NCBI GenBank assembly: GCA_016720065.1
Contig: JADJXY010000002.1
Coordinates: forward strand, 1,873,001-1,937,000
Direction of reading: 5' to 3'
Length of the DNA stretch: 64,000 nt
Source of the DNA: Betaproteobacteria bacterium
GTDB taxonomy: Bacteria > Pseudomonadota > Gammaproteobacteria > Burkholderiales > Rhodocyclaceae
Position 1 is the stretch's first letter; every line of letters begins with the position of its first letter. Position numbers and translations under genes: made by a program. Positions 1-9,459 of this stretch are shown in pieces. Under the pieces are notes generated by a model. It searched no databases. It was given only the letters and a program-made list of their open reading frames with translations, and was not told where the DNA came from.

Positions 1-275
1 GTGTCCATCAACTCCGGGCTGAGGTGAAGCTCGGCGTTGCGCAGGCGGTCGAAAAGGTTCTCGGTGAGATGGCAGAGGGTGACCAGCTCCGTGGCGTTGA
101 GGAACCCGGCGCCCCCCTTGATGGTGTGGAAGCCGCGGAAGATGTCGTTCAACAGCCCGCGATCATCGGGCATGCGTTCCAGATCGACGAGCTTGTTATC
201 CACGTCGGACAACAGGTCGTGGGCTTCCTGCAGGAAATCCTGCAGCAGATCCTCCATGCCGCCAAAGTCGCTCAT
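1..275 (-). CDS. cheA: Chemotaxis histidine kinase CheA, N-terminal part only (runs off left edge)
   Basis: This is the start of a CheA kinase; only the first 91 codons are in the window. The protein opens MSDFGGMEDLLQDFLQEAHD and has the HPt signature FHTIKGGAGF, with the phosphorylated histidine at residue 50. It begins 10 bp after cheZ with a GGAGAGGGCC ribosome binding site, so it belongs to the cheV-cheV-cheY-cheZ-cheA group. It is a second CheA, distinct from the complete one at 12365-14767, whose HPt sequence differs. The HPt domain accepts phosphate from the kinase domain and passes it to CheY or CheB. A stand-alone HPt protein cannot be excluded because the rest is missing, but the cheY-cheZ-cheA order is common in flagellar clusters. 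Confidence 0.85.
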   Translation of the reverse strand, partial: MSDFGGMEDLLQDFLQEAHDLLSDVDNKLVDLERMPDDRGLLNDIFRGFHTIKGGAGFLNATELVTLCHLTENLFDRLRNAELHLSPELMD

Positions 276-285
276 GGCCCTCTCC

Positions 286-1158
286 TCAGAATCCGAGACT
301 GTCGAGCAGGTCGTCCACCTGCCCCTGGTCGACGACGACGTCGGTGCGCCCTTCGGCGGAAATCACCGGGCCGTTCATCAGGCTGTTCACTTCTTCCGTA
401 CGCTTCTGCTCGGGCACCACTTCGATCAGCAGGCCCATCATGCTCTGTTCGAGAACCTGGGACAGGTTGACGATTTTCTTGATGACCTGCCCGGTGAGAT
501 CCTGGAAGTCCTGGGCCATCATGATTTCGGTCAGTTGGGCGTGGGTCGCCCGGGTCTTCTCCGGCACCTTCTGGTTCAGGAAGGCCCGCGTCTCGGCAGC
601 CAGCACCTTGAATTCCTCGACCCCCAACTGGTTGGCAAAGACCTTGTCCCAACGGGCGCCCAGATCCCGAGCCCCATTTTCGATCTCGTCGACCAGAGGG
701 CCGGCGACATCGGTGGCGTTGAGCACGCGACAGGCGGCCTGCTCGGTCAGATTGGCCACGTAGGCCAGCCGGTCCTGGGCGTCCACATTGGCTGATACGG
801 TCTGCTCCAGGAGCTTCTCGTAACCCAGTTCCCGCAGGGTGTCGTGCAACTGCCGCGCCATATGGCCGACGCGGTTGAATACCGACTCCTGCTGGGGCCA
901 GCCGCCGACCTCGGCAGGGGCTGCGGGCGCCGCTTCCGGCTCGGGGGTCGCAGCAGCGTGATATTCGTTGGACACGCTATCGAAGAGCGACTGCAAATCG
1001 TCGTTGTCGCCAACGGCTGAAGCCGCTGCGGCAGGCGCAGGGGGGGCGGCAGGTGCCGCAACGGGCGCAGGCGCGGCCACCGGAGCGGCGTGCTGGACGT
1101 CGGAAGCGATGCTGTCGAACAAGGCTTCCAGTTCGTTGGAATCGTTATTGGCGGTCAT
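286..1158 (-). CDS. cheZ: CheY-P phosphatase CheZ
   Basis: CheZ dephosphorylates CheY-P in the cytoplasm and ends the motor-reversal signal. The 290-residue protein is longer than E. coli CheZ (214). The catalytic helix carries DFQDLTGQ, with the Asp and Gln that position the attacking water. The last residues, QVDDLLDSLGF, match the C-terminal CheY-binding helix of the family. The extra length is an N-terminal Ala/Pro-rich stretch that contains two more LFDS motifs, at about residues 10-18 and 55-63, which resemble the C-terminal helix. The gene lies 11 bp after cheY and 10 bp before cheA, so the three are probably cotranscribed. Confidence 0.95.
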   Translation of the reverse strand: MTANNDSNELEALFDSIASDVQHAAPVAAPAPVAAPAAPPAPAAAASAVGDNDDLQSLFDSVSNEYHAAATPEPEAAPAAPAEVGGWPQQESVFNRVGHMARQLHDTLRELGYEKLLEQTVSANVDAQDRLAYVANLTEQAACRVLNATDVAGPLVDEIENGARDLGARWDKVFANQLGVEEFKVLAAETRAFLNQKVPEKTRATHAQLTEIMMAQDFQDLTGQVIKKIVNLSQVLEQSMMGLLIEVVPEQKRTEEVNSLMNGPVISAEGRTDVVVDQGQVDDLLDSLGF

Positions 1159-1169
1159 ATCGGACCCTT

Positions 1170-1565
1170 TCAGCCCTGGCCCATCTTCTCAAAAATCTTG
1201 TTCAGCTTTTCCGACAGCGTGCCAGCAGTGAAGGGCTTGACGATGTAGCCACTGGCGCCCGCCTGCGCGGCGGCGATGATGTTCTCCTTCTTGGCCTCGG
1301 CCGTGATCATCAGCACGGGGAGGTGTTTCAGATTGGGGGTAGAACGGATGGTTTGCAGCAGGGTCAGGCCGTCCATGTTGGGCATGTTCCAGTCGGTGAC
1401 CACGAACTCGAAGCCGCCGGCCTGGAGCTTTTGCAGGGCGATCGCCCCGTCTTCGGCCTCATCGACGTTGGTGTAGCCCAGTTCCTTCAGAAGGTTGCGC
1501 ACGATACGGCGCATGGTGGAAAAGTCATCCACCACGAGAAATCTCATTTTGGGATCAGCGGACAT
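1170..1565 (-). CDS. cheY: Chemotaxis response regulator CheY (cheZ-linked)
   Basis: This is a single-domain receiver of 131 residues. All CheY active-site residues are present, shifted by one relative to E. coli: Asp13 and Asp14 (VVDD), phospho-acceptor Asp58 ([10 protein letters not shown]), Thr88 (MITAE) and Lys110 (VKPF). Phosphorylated CheY binds the flagellar switch protein FliM and changes rotation. It sits between cheV and cheZ in one operon with short gaps. It is the closer of the two CheY proteins here to enterobacterial CheY, so it is the likely motor-binding one, with CheZ as its phosphatase; that assignment is inferred from the linkage. Confidence 0.95.
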   Translation of the reverse strand: MSADPKMRFLVVDDFSTMRRIVRNLLKELGYTNVDEAEDGAIALQKLQAGGFEFVVTDWNMPNMDGLTLLQTIRSTPNLKHLPVLMITAEAKKENIIAAAQAGASGYIVKPFTAGTLSEKLNKIFEKMGQG

Positions 1566-1580
1566 TCAATACTCCAGGGT

Positions 1581-2519
1581 TCAGCGTTCGAGCAAGGGTC
1601 GCAAGGTATCGGCCAGGGCCTCGGCGTCGAATTTGGCCACGTAGGCGTCCACGCCGACAGACTTGCCCATGGCCCGGTTGGCCTCGGAAGAAAGCGACGA
1701 ATGCATGACGATGGGCACCCCCTCGAAACGCGGGTCGCTCTTGATGTTCTTGGTCAGCACATAGCCGTCCATTTCGGGCATTTCGGCATCGACCAGCACC
1801 AGCCTGACTTCGTCACGCATGCGACGGCCCGTCTGATGAGCGTGGGCGGCGATGGCCTGCAGGCGGGTCCAGGCTTCGGCCCCGTTGGTGGCGTGTTTGT
1901 GACGCACGCCCAGCTTCTCGAGCACCTCGGTAATCTTGCGCCGGGCCACGATGGAGTCGTCCACGAAGAAAACGCTGGTGTCCTCGTCGACCCGGGCCGG
2001 AGGAATGTCGATGATGACCGCTTCACCGAATGCATTGGCGAGGATCTGCTCGACGTCGAGGATGGAAACCAGGTGACCGCTCTCCAGCTCGATGACCGCC
2101 GTGATGAGGCCCTGATTGGCAGTCAGCACGCTCTCTGGGGCCTTGACCCGTTCCCAATCCACCCGAATGATGCGATCAACGTCCTGTACGAGGAAACCCA
2201 GGGTCCGCTTGGAGTACTCGGCCACCATCATGGTCTTGCCCAGACCCGGAGGCCGCCCCTCGAGTTGAAGGAAGGGGGCCAGCGAGAGCACCGGAATGAC
2301 GTTGCCGCGCAGCGAAATGAGCCCCTCGACACCCCGAGGCATATTGGGCGTCTTGGTGATGTGGGGTGTACGCCCCACCTCGCGCACCTTGAAGACGTTG
2401 ATCCCGAAAGTCTCCCGCGTGCCCAGAGAGAAGAGCAGGATTTCCATTTTGTTGGAACCGGCGAGCCGCGTGCGCGCATCGACGCTATCCAGCAGATTCT
2501 TGTTTTCGACCATTTCCAT
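1581..2519 (-). CDS. cheV: CheV coupling protein (CheW domain plus receiver)
   Basis: The 312-residue protein has an N-terminal CheW-like domain (about residues 20-165) and a C-terminal receiver (about 180-310). The receiver has the acidic pair in FFVDDS and a phospho-acceptor in LVDAEMPEMDG, and carries Lys in VAKFDAE. CheV couples receptors to CheA, and phosphorylation of its receiver is thought to tune adaptation. The start has a GGGAAG site upstream. It lies in tandem with a second cheV and just ahead of cheY-cheZ. The two CheV proteins differ clearly outside the conserved blocks, so they may serve different receptor sets. Confidence 0.93.
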   Translation of the reverse strand: MEMVENKNLLDSVDARTRLAGSNKMEILLFSLGTRETFGINVFKVREVGRTPHITKTPNMPRGVEGLISLRGNVIPVLSLAPFLQLEGRPPGLGKTMMVAEYSKRTLGFLVQDVDRIIRVDWERVKAPESVLTANQGLITAVIELESGHLVSILDVEQILANAFGEAVIIDIPPARVDEDTSVFFVDDSIVARRKITEVLEKLGVRHKHATNGAEAWTRLQAIAAHAHQTGRRMRDEVRLVLVDAEMPEMDGYVLTKNIKSDPRFEGVPIVMHSSLSSEANRAMGKSVGVDAYVAKFDAEALADTLRPLLER

Positions 2520-2537
2520 GGTGGCTTCCCTTCGGCG

Positions 2538-3503
2538 TCAAGCGGCCTTGGCCGGAACCGAGCCCATCAGGCGGCGGGAGAGCGTCTCGGATAGACGCTG
2601 GGGCTCGAACTTGGGCACGTATTCATCCACCCCCACCGACTGGCCAAGCTTCTGGTTCGACATGCCGGAAAGAGAGGAATGCATGATGACCGGAACGCCG
2701 GCAAAGCGCGGATCGGACTTCATGCGCTTGGTGAGAATGTAGCCGTCCATTTCCGGCATTTCGATATCGGTGAGGACGAGGCTGATGAGTTCTGCGGCGG
2801 GCTTGCCGATGGACTGGGCGTAAGCAGCCATCTTCTCCAGTTCGTCCCACATCTGCCGCCCGTTGATGGCCGAAACCGACTTGACCCCCATGACGGCCAG
2901 CGTACGCTCGATCTGCTTGCGCGCCACGCTGGAATCGTCGCAATAGAAGACGGTGGCTTCGGGCCGATTCACCTGGACCACGCTGCGGTACATGAGATCG
3001 TCGTCGTAGGAGGTGGTTTCGGACAGGATGCGTTCGACATCCATCATCATGACCAGGCGGCCGTCGTCGAGTTCGGTCACCGCGGTGACCAGACCGCCGG
3101 TCTGGGCGGTCAGCATTTCAGGCGGCACCCGCATCTTGCTCCAGTCCAGGCGCAGGATGGTATCGACGCCCTCGACCAGAAAACCCTGGGTGTGCCCGGC
3201 GTATTCGGTGACGATCATGATGTCCCGGGGCGTCGTCGCCGTGATTCCCGAGTATTTGGCCAGATCGATGACCGGAACCAGAACGCCGCGCAGGCTGACC
3301 ATACCCTCCACCGACGCGGGCATGTCGGGGGCCGCCGTAATGGGCGGCGTACGCATCACTTCGCGCACTTTGAAGACGTTGATGCCGTAGGTTTCGCGAC
3401 GGCCGGTGCGCTGGTCCTCGCCCAGGAAGAAGAGCAGGATCTCGAGCTTGTTGGTCCCCGCAAGCTTGGTTCTCGCGTCGATGTTCTTGAGCAGATCAGA
3501 CAT
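2538..3503 (-). CDS. cheV: CheV coupling protein, second copy
   Basis: This is a second CheW-receiver fusion of 321 residues. I start it at MSDLLKNIDARTKLAGTNKL because a GGAAGAGGGG site lies just upstream; the open frame could extend 21 codons further. The CheW part covers about residues 15-165. The receiver starts near TVFYCDDS and has LTDIEMPEMDG as phosphorylation site and VPKFEP at the conserved lysine. It heads the cheV-cheV-cheY-cheZ-cheA run. About 180 bp separate it from the preceding STAS gene, so a separate promoter is possible; several weak sigma70-like matches in 3560-3610 did not allow a choice. Confidence 0.93.
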   Translation of the reverse strand: MSDLLKNIDARTKLAGTNKLEILLFFLGEDQRTGRRETYGINVFKVREVMRTPPITAAPDMPASVEGMVSLRGVLVPVIDLAKYSGITATTPRDIMIVTEYAGHTQGFLVEGVDTILRLDWSKMRVPPEMLTAQTGGLVTAVTELDDGRLVMMMDVERILSETTSYDDDLMYRSVVQVNRPEATVFYCDDSSVARKQIERTLAVMGVKSVSAINGRQMWDELEKMAAYAQSIGKPAAELISLVLTDIEMPEMDGYILTKRMKSDPRFAGVPVIMHSSLSGMSNQKLGQSVGVDEYVPKFEPQRLSETLSRRLMGSVPAKAA

Positions 3504-3683
3504 TCCACACCCCTCTTCCCGACACGCCGAACCCGCGGCAAGCCTCTTCCGGCAACGGTAATTCAAGCATACACAGTTTCATCACAAGGTAAAACCTGAT
3601 TCTATCCAGGCCAATCGCCGCAAAGCCCCATCAGTCGCGGACTTTGCCCCCGAAGGGCTTATCGGCCACGGCGCCGCTTTCCT

Positions 3684-3989
3684 TTAGGAAATGCGGAACA
3701 GCTTGCCGAAATTGGCGATGTCGAGCACCTGCTTCACATTGCCGCCGACGTTGACCAGCAGGACGTCCTTGCCCGCACCGGTCACCTTGTCGCGCAGCAT
3801 GAGCAGCATGCCCAGAGCCGAGCTGTCCAGGTAATCGACGCCGGAAAAATCCACCCCCACCTCGCGGACGGCGGCATCGCCCACCAAGCCCTCGTAGGCG
3901 GCGCGAAAATCGCGGTGGGTATTGAAATCGAAACGGCCGGAAAGCTTGATGACAGCTTTGCTCCCCTCCTTGGTCACGCTAGCCTGCAT
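3684..3989 (-). CDS. STAS-domain protein (anti-sigma factor antagonist-like)
   Basis: This is a 101-residue single STAS domain. The start at MQASVTKEGSKAVIKLSGRF is chosen for its GGAGAGGAGA site; the frame is open 13 codons further. The conserved phosphorylation loop is visible as VDYLDSSALGMLLML, with the Ser pair used by SpoIIAA-like proteins. STAS proteins are switched by serine phosphorylation and bind a partner kinase or a sensor. It follows cheB in the chemotaxis operon and precedes the cheV group. No matching anti-sigma kinase or PP2C phosphatase lies in the window, so its partner is unknown. Confidence 0.88.
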   Translation of the reverse strand: MQASVTKEGSKAVIKLSGRFDFNTHRDFRAAYEGLVGDAAVREVGVDFSGVDYLDSSALGMLLMLRDKVTGAGKDVLLVNVGGNVKQVLDIANFGKLFRIS

Positions 3990-4085
3990 GGTGTCTCCTC
4001 TCCTCTTCTTTATGTCTGGCACCCGCAAGCGCCAACGGTGCCCTAGTGTAATACGCCTCGCGGGGCTTGCGGGAGCCCCTGCCCT

Positions 4086-5132
4086 TCAACGCCCCGCCGC
4101 AGCAAGGACTTTGCGCGCCATATCGGCCAGGCTGCACTGCTCCTCGACCGCGCCGACCAGGAAGGCCTCCCGCGGCATGCCGTACACCACACAACTGCCT
4201 TCGTCCTGACCGAAGGTCCGTGCTCCCGCCTGGCGCAGGCGCAGAAGCCCCTGGGCGCCATCCTTGCCCATGCCGGTAAGGATGGTCGCGACCGCCTGCC
4301 GCCCGACGACTTCTGCCGCCGAATCGAAGAGCACGTCCACGGACGGGCGGTGACGATTGACCGGCGGCGTGGACTGCAACTCGGTGGTGAAGCCCGACGC
4401 CCCGCGCCGGATACGCAGATGCGAGTGACCGGGAGCGATATAGACCGTGCCGGGCTCGACCCGCTCGTTGCCCGCCGCTTCGATGACCCGCGGGGCGGAG
4501 AGACTGTCGAGCCGCTTGGCGAAAGACGCCGTAAATGATTCGGGCATGTGCTGCACGATCAGAATGGGCGGGCAGTCTGCCGGCACGCCGGACAGGAAGT
4601 GCTTGATGGCTTCGGTACCCCCCGTCGAGGCCCCGACGAAGATGATCTTGTTGATGATGCCTCCTCGATTGACGGGAACGTTGGCCCGTGCGGGCGCGGC
4701 CGCAACCGGAAGCGGCAAGGTGCGCAAGCGCGCGCCCCGCGCGGCGCGCAGCTTCTCGGCCAGATCCTCGGCGTACTCCTCCATGGTCTGCCCGGCGTCG
4801 GAACGGGGCTTGCCGATGAAATCGACGGCCCCGAGTTCCAGGGCGCGCAGGGTGGTGTCGGAACCGGCCTCGGTATAGGCGGAAACCATGACCACCGGCA
4901 TGGGGCGCAAACGCATCAGACGTTCGAGGAAGACCAGGCCGTCCATGCCCGGCATTTGCACGTCCAGGGTCAGCACGTCCGGGTTGAGCGCCTTGATCAT
5001 CTCCCGCGCCGCCTGGGCGTCGGGGGCGGCCCCGACGACTTCGAGGTCGGGGAAGGCGCCGATCATTTCGGTCAGGAGCCCGCGCATCAGGGCGGAATCG
5101 TCGACGACGAGGACGCGTATCCTGGAGTTCAT
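4086..5132 (-). CDS. cheB: Chemotaxis protein-glutamate methylesterase/deamidase CheB
   Basis: CheB removes methyl groups from receptor glutamates and deamidates glutamines, resetting receptor activity. The 348-residue protein has an N-terminal receiver (DDSALMRG; phospho-acceptor Asp57 in [12 protein letters not shown]; Lys109) and a C-terminal esterase. The catalytic triad is visible: Ser169 in [10 protein letters not shown], His195 in IVQHMP and Asp291 in GMGKDGAQG. It follows cheR and cheD in the operon, the usual adaptation set. Confidence 0.96.
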   Translation of the reverse strand: MNSRIRVLVVDDSALMRGLLTEMIGAFPDLEVVGAAPDAQAAREMIKALNPDVLTLDVQMPGMDGLVFLERLMRLRPMPVVMVSAYTEAGSDTTLRALELGAVDFIGKPRSDAGQTMEEYAEDLAEKLRAARGARLRTLPLPVAAAPARANVPVNRGGIINKIIFVGASTGGTEAIKHFLSGVPADCPPILIVQHMPESFTASFAKRLDSLSAPRVIEAAGNERVEPGTVYIAPGHSHLRIRRGASGFTTELQSTPPVNRHRPSVDVLFDSAAEVVGRQAVATILTGMGKDGAQGLLRLRQAGARTFGQDEGSCVVYGMPREAFLVGAVEEQCSLADMARKVLAAAGR

Positions 5133-5165
5133 GAGGTTTTGAGCCTTGCGACGATCATCGCCGCC

Positions 5166-5774
5166 TTAGACGAAGAGTTCGACATCGCCTTCCACCTTGG
5201 CCGTGCTGAGCCGCGTCTTGTATTCGCGCTCGCGGCTGAAGAGGGTGTCGTTGTGCACCCGGTGCAGCTTCTTGACCAGCACGCGACCGCTCTTGGGAAA
5301 GTAGTACACCTTGCGGGGATAGGAATCGAGCAGGTCCTTGGCGACGACGGGCACCTTTTCCGTATTCAAGAACTTGAGCACGAACTCGGCGTTCCTCACC
5401 CCGACGTTGCTGCTCGAAAGGCTCTCCATGACCGCGCCCCCCCCGAAGACCTTGGCCTCCAGACGATTGCGGCGCGCCCCCAGTTTCAGGAGGTGATTGA
5501 TGAGCACTTCCATGGCATAGGTGCCGTAGCGGGCGGAGGTACTCAGCACTTCGCGTCCCCCTTCGTCGGGAAGCATGAAGTGATTCATGCCGCCCACCCC
5601 CGAATCCACATCGCGGATGCAGGCCGCGACGCAGGAGCCCAGGACGGTCACCAGCAACATGTCCTGGGTGGTGACGAAATACTCCCCCGGCAGAATCTTG
5701 GCCGCCTGGGCCTCGAAATGCCGGTCGAAGTAGCGATTGGTCGCCAGATGTTCGTCGAAGGCGTGGGTGCTCAC
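5166..5774 (-). CDS. cheD: Chemoreceptor glutamine deamidase CheD
   Basis: CheD deamidates specific receptor glutamines to glutamate so that they can be methylated. The 202-residue protein has the catalytic Cys48 in VLGSCVAACIRD and His65 in GGMNHFMLP. It lies between cheR (8 bp upstream) and cheB. Its C-terminus reads GDVELFV. The same GDVELF string ends the sensor-less receptor encoded at 15194-16417, which may be a shared docking tail. Confidence 0.95.
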   Translation of the reverse strand: MSTHAFDEHLATNRYFDRHFEAQAAKILPGEYFVTTQDMLLVTVLGSCVAACIRDVDSGVGGMNHFMLPDEGGREVLSTSARYGTYAMEVLINHLLKLGARRNRLEAKVFGGGAVMESLSSSNVGVRNAEFVLKFLNTEKVPVVAKDLLDSYPRKVYYFPKSGRVLVKKLHRVHNDTLFSREREYKTRLSTAKVEGDVELFV

Positions 5775-5782
5775 GGCAATCC

Positions 5783-6679
5783 TCAGCGTCCGCGATTGCT
5801 GCGGGTCGGCGCGTATACGGTCTTGCCCAGGGAGCGGAACAGGTCGGCGGCGTGGAGAAAGCTCTCGGAATGGCCTGCAAACATGAGGCCGTCGTTTTCC
5901 ATCATGGGTTCGAAGCGGGAGAGAATCTTGTACTGGGTCGGCTTATCGAAATAAATCATCACGTTGCGGCAGAAGATCACGTCCAGAGGCCCCCGCACCG
6001 GCCAGTTGGGCTCCAGCAGGTTGATGCGCTGGAACTGGATCAGGCGCTTCAATTCGGGTCGCACGGCGACCATGCCCTCCTGGGCGCCCGTGCCCTTGAG
6101 GAAGAAGCGGCGCAGGCGCTCCTGCTCCAGTTTCTCGACCCGCTCGATGGGGTAGACCCCTTTCTGCGCCGTGGCGAGAACGTTGGTATCCAGGTCGGAG
6201 GCGAAAATCGAGACGTGGGAGACGTCGCTGCCAAAGGTTTCCAGAACGGTGATGGCGATGGAGTAGGGCTCTTCCCCGGTGGACGAGGCAGAACACCAGA
6301 CCCGGATGGGCCGCCGCGTCCCCAGCCGCTTGAGATGATCGGCGAAGATGGGGAAATGGTGCGGCTCGCGGAAAAATGAGGTCAGGTTGGTCGTGAGCGA
6401 ATTGACGAAACGCTCCCACTCGTCGCCGCCGTCCTTTTCCAGGGCATCGAGATATTCGGCAAAGCTGTTCTTGCCCGTGGCGCGCAGCCGCCGCGCCAGC
6501 CGGGAATACACCATGTCCTGCTTGACGGGGGAGAGCGAAATGCCGGCGTGGGCGTAGATCAACTTCCTGACCCGCTCGAAATCGGTCGAGGAAAAACTGA
6601 ATTCCCGCGCCCCTCCCTCCCGCGGCGGAGGCGGCCGCAGGGGGGCGGGATTTCCGGGACGACTATCGCCGAGGGCCAT
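5783..6679 (-). CDS. cheR: Chemotaxis protein methyltransferase CheR
   Basis: CheR transfers methyl groups from S-adenosylmethionine to receptor glutamates. The 298-residue protein has an N-terminal helical domain, the conserved NLTSFFREPHHF, the SAM-binding motif WCSASSTGEEPYS and FCRNVMIYFDKP. I choose the ATG at 6679 because GGAAGAG lies just upstream inside the end of the receptor gene; an in-frame ATG 18 bp earlier would overlap that gene. The immediately preceding receptor ends in EWEEF, which fits the pentapeptide that CheR beta-subdomains bind. Confidence 0.95.
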   Translation of the reverse strand: MALGDSRPGNPAPLRPPPPREGGAREFSFSSTDFERVRKLIYAHAGISLSPVKQDMVYSRLARRLRATGKNSFAEYLDALEKDGGDEWERFVNSLTTNLTSFFREPHHFPIFADHLKRLGTRRPIRVWCSASSTGEEPYSIAITVLETFGSDVSHVSIFASDLDTNVLATAQKGVYPIERVEKLEQERLRRFFLKGTGAQEGMVAVRPELKRLIQFQRINLLEPNWPVRGPLDVIFCRNVMIYFDKPTQYKILSRFEPMMENDGLMFAGHSESFLHAADLFRSLGKTVYAPTRSNRGR

Positions 6680-6681
6680 GG

Positions 6682-9420
6682 TCAGAACTCTTCCCATTCA
6701 TCGTCCGGTCCGGAAACCGGCAGCTTCGCCGCGGGTTTCGCAACCCGGACCGGTTCGCTGTGTTGCAGGGCCGGCCTGGGACGGGCCTGGGGAGCGCGCT
6801 CGGGCGTCAGACGCCTGCTCTGCTGCGGCGCGGACTCGCTGCCGGTGCGGAAGACGGCCACGGCGGAAGCGAGCGCGTGGGCCTGCTCCTCCAGGCTTTC
6901 GGCCGCCGCCGCCGCTTCTTCCACCAGGGCCGCGTTCTGCTGCGTCACTTCGTCCATCTGGCTCACCGCCAGACTGACCTGCTCGATGCCCGAACTCTGC
7001 TCCCGACTGGCCGAGGAAATGTCCGCCATGATCTTCGCCACCCGTTCGATGGCGCTCACCACTTCTTCCATGGTCCGGCCCGCCTGCTCCACTTGCTTGT
7101 TGCCGGCTTCCACCCGTTCCACCGAATCCGAGATCAGACCCTTGATCTCCTTCGCCGCATTGGCACTCCTCTGGGCCAGGTTTCGCACTTCCGTCGCCAC
7201 CACGGCAAAGCCCCGTCCCTGCTCCCCTGCCCGCGCGGCTTCCACCGCCGCGTTCAGGGCCAGAATGTTGGTCTGGAAGGCTATGCCGTCGATCACGCCG
7301 ATGATGTCCGCGATCTTGGCGCTCGACTGGTGGATGGCGCTCATGGTCTGCACCACCTGCCCCACCACCGCACCGCCCCGGGTCGCCACTTCCTGCGCCG
7401 TCCCCGCCAGTTCGTTGGCTTGCCGCGCGTTGTCCGCGTTCTGCTTCACCGTGCTGGTCAGCTGTTCCATGCTCGAGGCCGTCTCTTCCAGGCTGGACGC
7501 CTGTTCTTCCGTGCGGCCCGACAGATCCTGGTTCCCCGAAGCGATCTCCTTCGCCGCCGTGTTGATCGCCTCCGTCGCCCCCTTGATCTGACCGACGATC
7601 TCCTGCAGGTTGTCGACGGTGGCGTTGGCATCGTTCTTCAGCTGGCCCAGCATGCCGCGGTAGTCGGTGTCGATCTTGTGGGTGAGGTCACCGGCGGAGA
7701 GCCGCTGCAGCATGGTAGCCACGTCGCCCAGGGCACGGTTGTTGGCATCCAGCAAATCGTTGATGCCCGTGGAGAGCTTGCGGAAGAAGCCGCTCATGCC
7801 GGCCGCGTCGAGGCGCTGGCTGAAATCCCCGGCCACGGCGGCTTCGATGATGGCGGAAACTTCGCTTTCGATATTGACTTCCGCCGTGCGGTCGCGCCAT
7901 TCGACCACCGTCCCCAGACGCTCGCCACGGGCGTTGACGATGGGGGCGGCCACCAGGGCAAAGTGACGACCGCCAACGACGATTTCCGTGCGGTATCCCT
8001 CGCGCAGGCCGGCCAGCATGTTGCGCTGGTGGGCCGGGTTCTTGTGGTAGACGTCGAAATTGGAACCCAGGATGCCGTCGGCACGGAAATTGGGCAGGTC
8101 GCGGCGCAGATCGGCCTCGGCCTGACGCATCATCTCGATCACCGCTTTATTGCAGTAGATGATCTTGCCGTCCGGGTCGGCGATCATGACATTGGTCGAG
8201 GTCACGTCCAGGGCCACCTTGACCCGCAGGTTTTCGTTATTGACCCGGGCGTCGGCCTCCAGGCGCTCCCGTAGCTGTTTCTGCATCTCGTCCAGCCGGC
8301 CAATGAGATGGCCGATTTCGTCGGAAGTCCCGGCGGTGAGAGGAACATCGAAGCGTCCGCCGGCAATCTGGTCGAGGGCCGAAGAGGCCTGGACGATACC
8401 CCCGTTGACCTTGCGCAGGATGACGAAACCGACCCCTCCCGCCAAGGCGATGATGGCCAGCACGCCGCCCAGCACCAGGAGACGCTGGTTGCGAATGGCG
8501 CTGATGCGGGTCGTCAGCATGGTATCCAGGGAACTGACTCCGTCGTCGTAGAGCTTGAAGGCGGCGTCAATGGCACGGGTGGTCTCGTCAAAGTAGCGGA
8601 CCGGATCGTAGGCCAGGGTCTCGGCCCGCAGAATGTTCTGTTCCACGTTGCTGACGAAGAGGGCAATGCCGCTCTTGGCTTCGTCGAAGAGCGGCTTGAG
8701 ATGGGTAGCAGCCTCCGGGTTGGCGCCGAAGACCTTGGTGCCGGCATCGAGGATGGCCTTCTCCCGCACCCTGATTTCGGCAAAGGCGCCGATGAGGGTG
8801 TCGCGCCGATCCTGGGTGAGGCTTTTCTCAGCCAGCACAAGCGAGCCCATGGCACGGCTCTGGCCCATGCGCTCGGTAGTCGGCGGCAATTCGATCACGG
8901 CGAGAAGCATGGTGTAGAAACTGTCCAGGTCGGGGTCGAGGACCAGGCCGGACTGGTCGGCCACCGCGGTCATGGCTTCCAGCAGGGTACGGATCAGTTC
9001 TGTGTGCTGGCTGGCGTTGGTCTGGGGATTCAAGCCGGCGTAGCTGCCGCGCAGGGTCTGCCAGCCGGCCCGAAACTTCTCCCAGGCCTCCACCTTGCCC
9101 AGATCGCCTCCGTGGGCGGAGAGGGCCGCATCGACGCGCTGCACGGCAGCATCGACGCCCGATCGCGCCTGAGCGACCTTGTCCCGAAACTGCTCCTTGC
9201 CCGACAGGAGCGAGGTGCTGGCCCCCCGATGGCGCTGAATGTCCTGGAGAACGAGGCGCATCTCCTTATGCACGGCCACGCCTGAGCGCTCCAGATCGGC
9301 CACCGTGATGCGCTCCGCGAAGCCCTGCAGGAGGGGCACGGTGGGCACCGCTGCGGCGAGCGCCGCGAGCAGTCCCAGGGCCAGGAATTTATGGGCAAGC
9401 TTGCCGGTCAGGGCTTTCAT
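6682..9420 (-). CDS. Methyl-accepting chemotaxis protein with large periplasmic domain, HAMP and PAS
   Basis: This is a 912-residue transmembrane chemoreceptor. A first membrane helix lies at about residues 10-30. A roughly 280-residue periplasmic helical domain follows; its start, [16 protein letters not shown], recalls nitrate/nitrite-sensing (NIT) type helices, but only loosely. A second membrane helix lies near 315-335, then HAMP, a PAS domain (about 400-510, containing [12 protein letters not shown] [12 protein letters not shown]), and a long coiled-coil signalling domain. The hairpin tip is [20 protein letters not shown]. The C-terminus DDEWEEF fits the CheR/CheB docking pentapeptide. 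The ligand is unknown. Its signalling-domain DNA is almost identical to that of the next receptor. Confidence 0.93.
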   Translation of the reverse strand: MKALTGKLAHKFLALGLLAALAAAVPTVPLLQGFAERITVADLERSGVAVHKEMRLVLQDIQRHRGASTSLLSGKEQFRDKVAQARSGVDAAVQRVDAALSAHGGDLGKVEAWEKFRAGWQTLRGSYAGLNPQTNASQHTELIRTLLEAMTAVADQSGLVLDPDLDSFYTMLLAVIELPPTTERMGQSRAMGSLVLAEKSLTQDRRDTLIGAFAEIRVREKAILDAGTKVFGANPEAATHLKPLFDEAKSGIALFVSNVEQNILRAETLAYDPVRYFDETTRAIDAAFKLYDDGVSSLDTMLTTRISAIRNQRLLVLGGVLAIIALAGGVGFVILRKVNGGIVQASSALDQIAGGRFDVPLTAGTSDEIGHLIGRLDEMQKQLRERLEADARVNNENLRVKVALDVTSTNVMIADPDGKIIYCNKAVIEMMRQAEADLRRDLPNFRADGILGSNFDVYHKNPAHQRNMLAGLREGYRTEIVVGGRHFALVAAPIVNARGERLGTVVEWRDRTAEVNIESEVSAIIEAAVAGDFSQRLDAAGMSGFFRKLSTGINDLLDANNRALGDVATMLQRLSAGDLTHKIDTDYRGMLGQLKNDANATVDNLQEIVGQIKGATEAINTAAKEIASGNQDLSGRTEEQASSLEETASSMEQLTSTVKQNADNARQANELAGTAQEVATRGGAVVGQVVQTMSAIHQSSAKIADIIGVIDGIAFQTNILALNAAVEAARAGEQGRGFAVVATEVRNLAQRSANAAKEIKGLISDSVERVEAGNKQVEQAGRTMEEVVSAIERVAKIMADISSASREQSSGIEQVSLAVSQMDEVTQQNAALVEEAAAAAESLEEQAHALASAVAVFRTGSESAPQQSRRLTPERAPQARPRPALQHSEPVRVAKPAAKLPVSGPDDEWEEF
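6838..7608 (-). repeat. Near-identical direct repeat, copy 1 (receptor signalling domain)
   Basis: About 771 bp inside the receptor gene match 9585-10355 with a constant offset of 2747 bp. By eye I count about six mismatches, three of them clustered near 7400. The flanking sequences of the two receptor genes are far less similar, so identity stops sharply at both ends. Recent duplication or gene conversion is the likely cause. Confidence 0.9.
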
Positions 9421-9459
9421 CGGTCGATCTCCATTGATGCAGCAGCCGGGGTACCCCGG

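Noticed and set aside
1053..2594. Long plus-strand frame of 513 codons opposite cheY and cheV
   Set aside because: It is the mirror of real minus-strand genes in GC-rich DNA; its translation is His/Gly/Asp-rich without any family motif. The same holds for long opposite frames at 4548-5954, 9391-11220, 12248-13645 and 20599-22140.
4062..4079. GGGGCT/AGCCCC hairpin just after cheB
   Set aside because: Short stem with no U tract, inside a run of che genes; not a convincing terminator.
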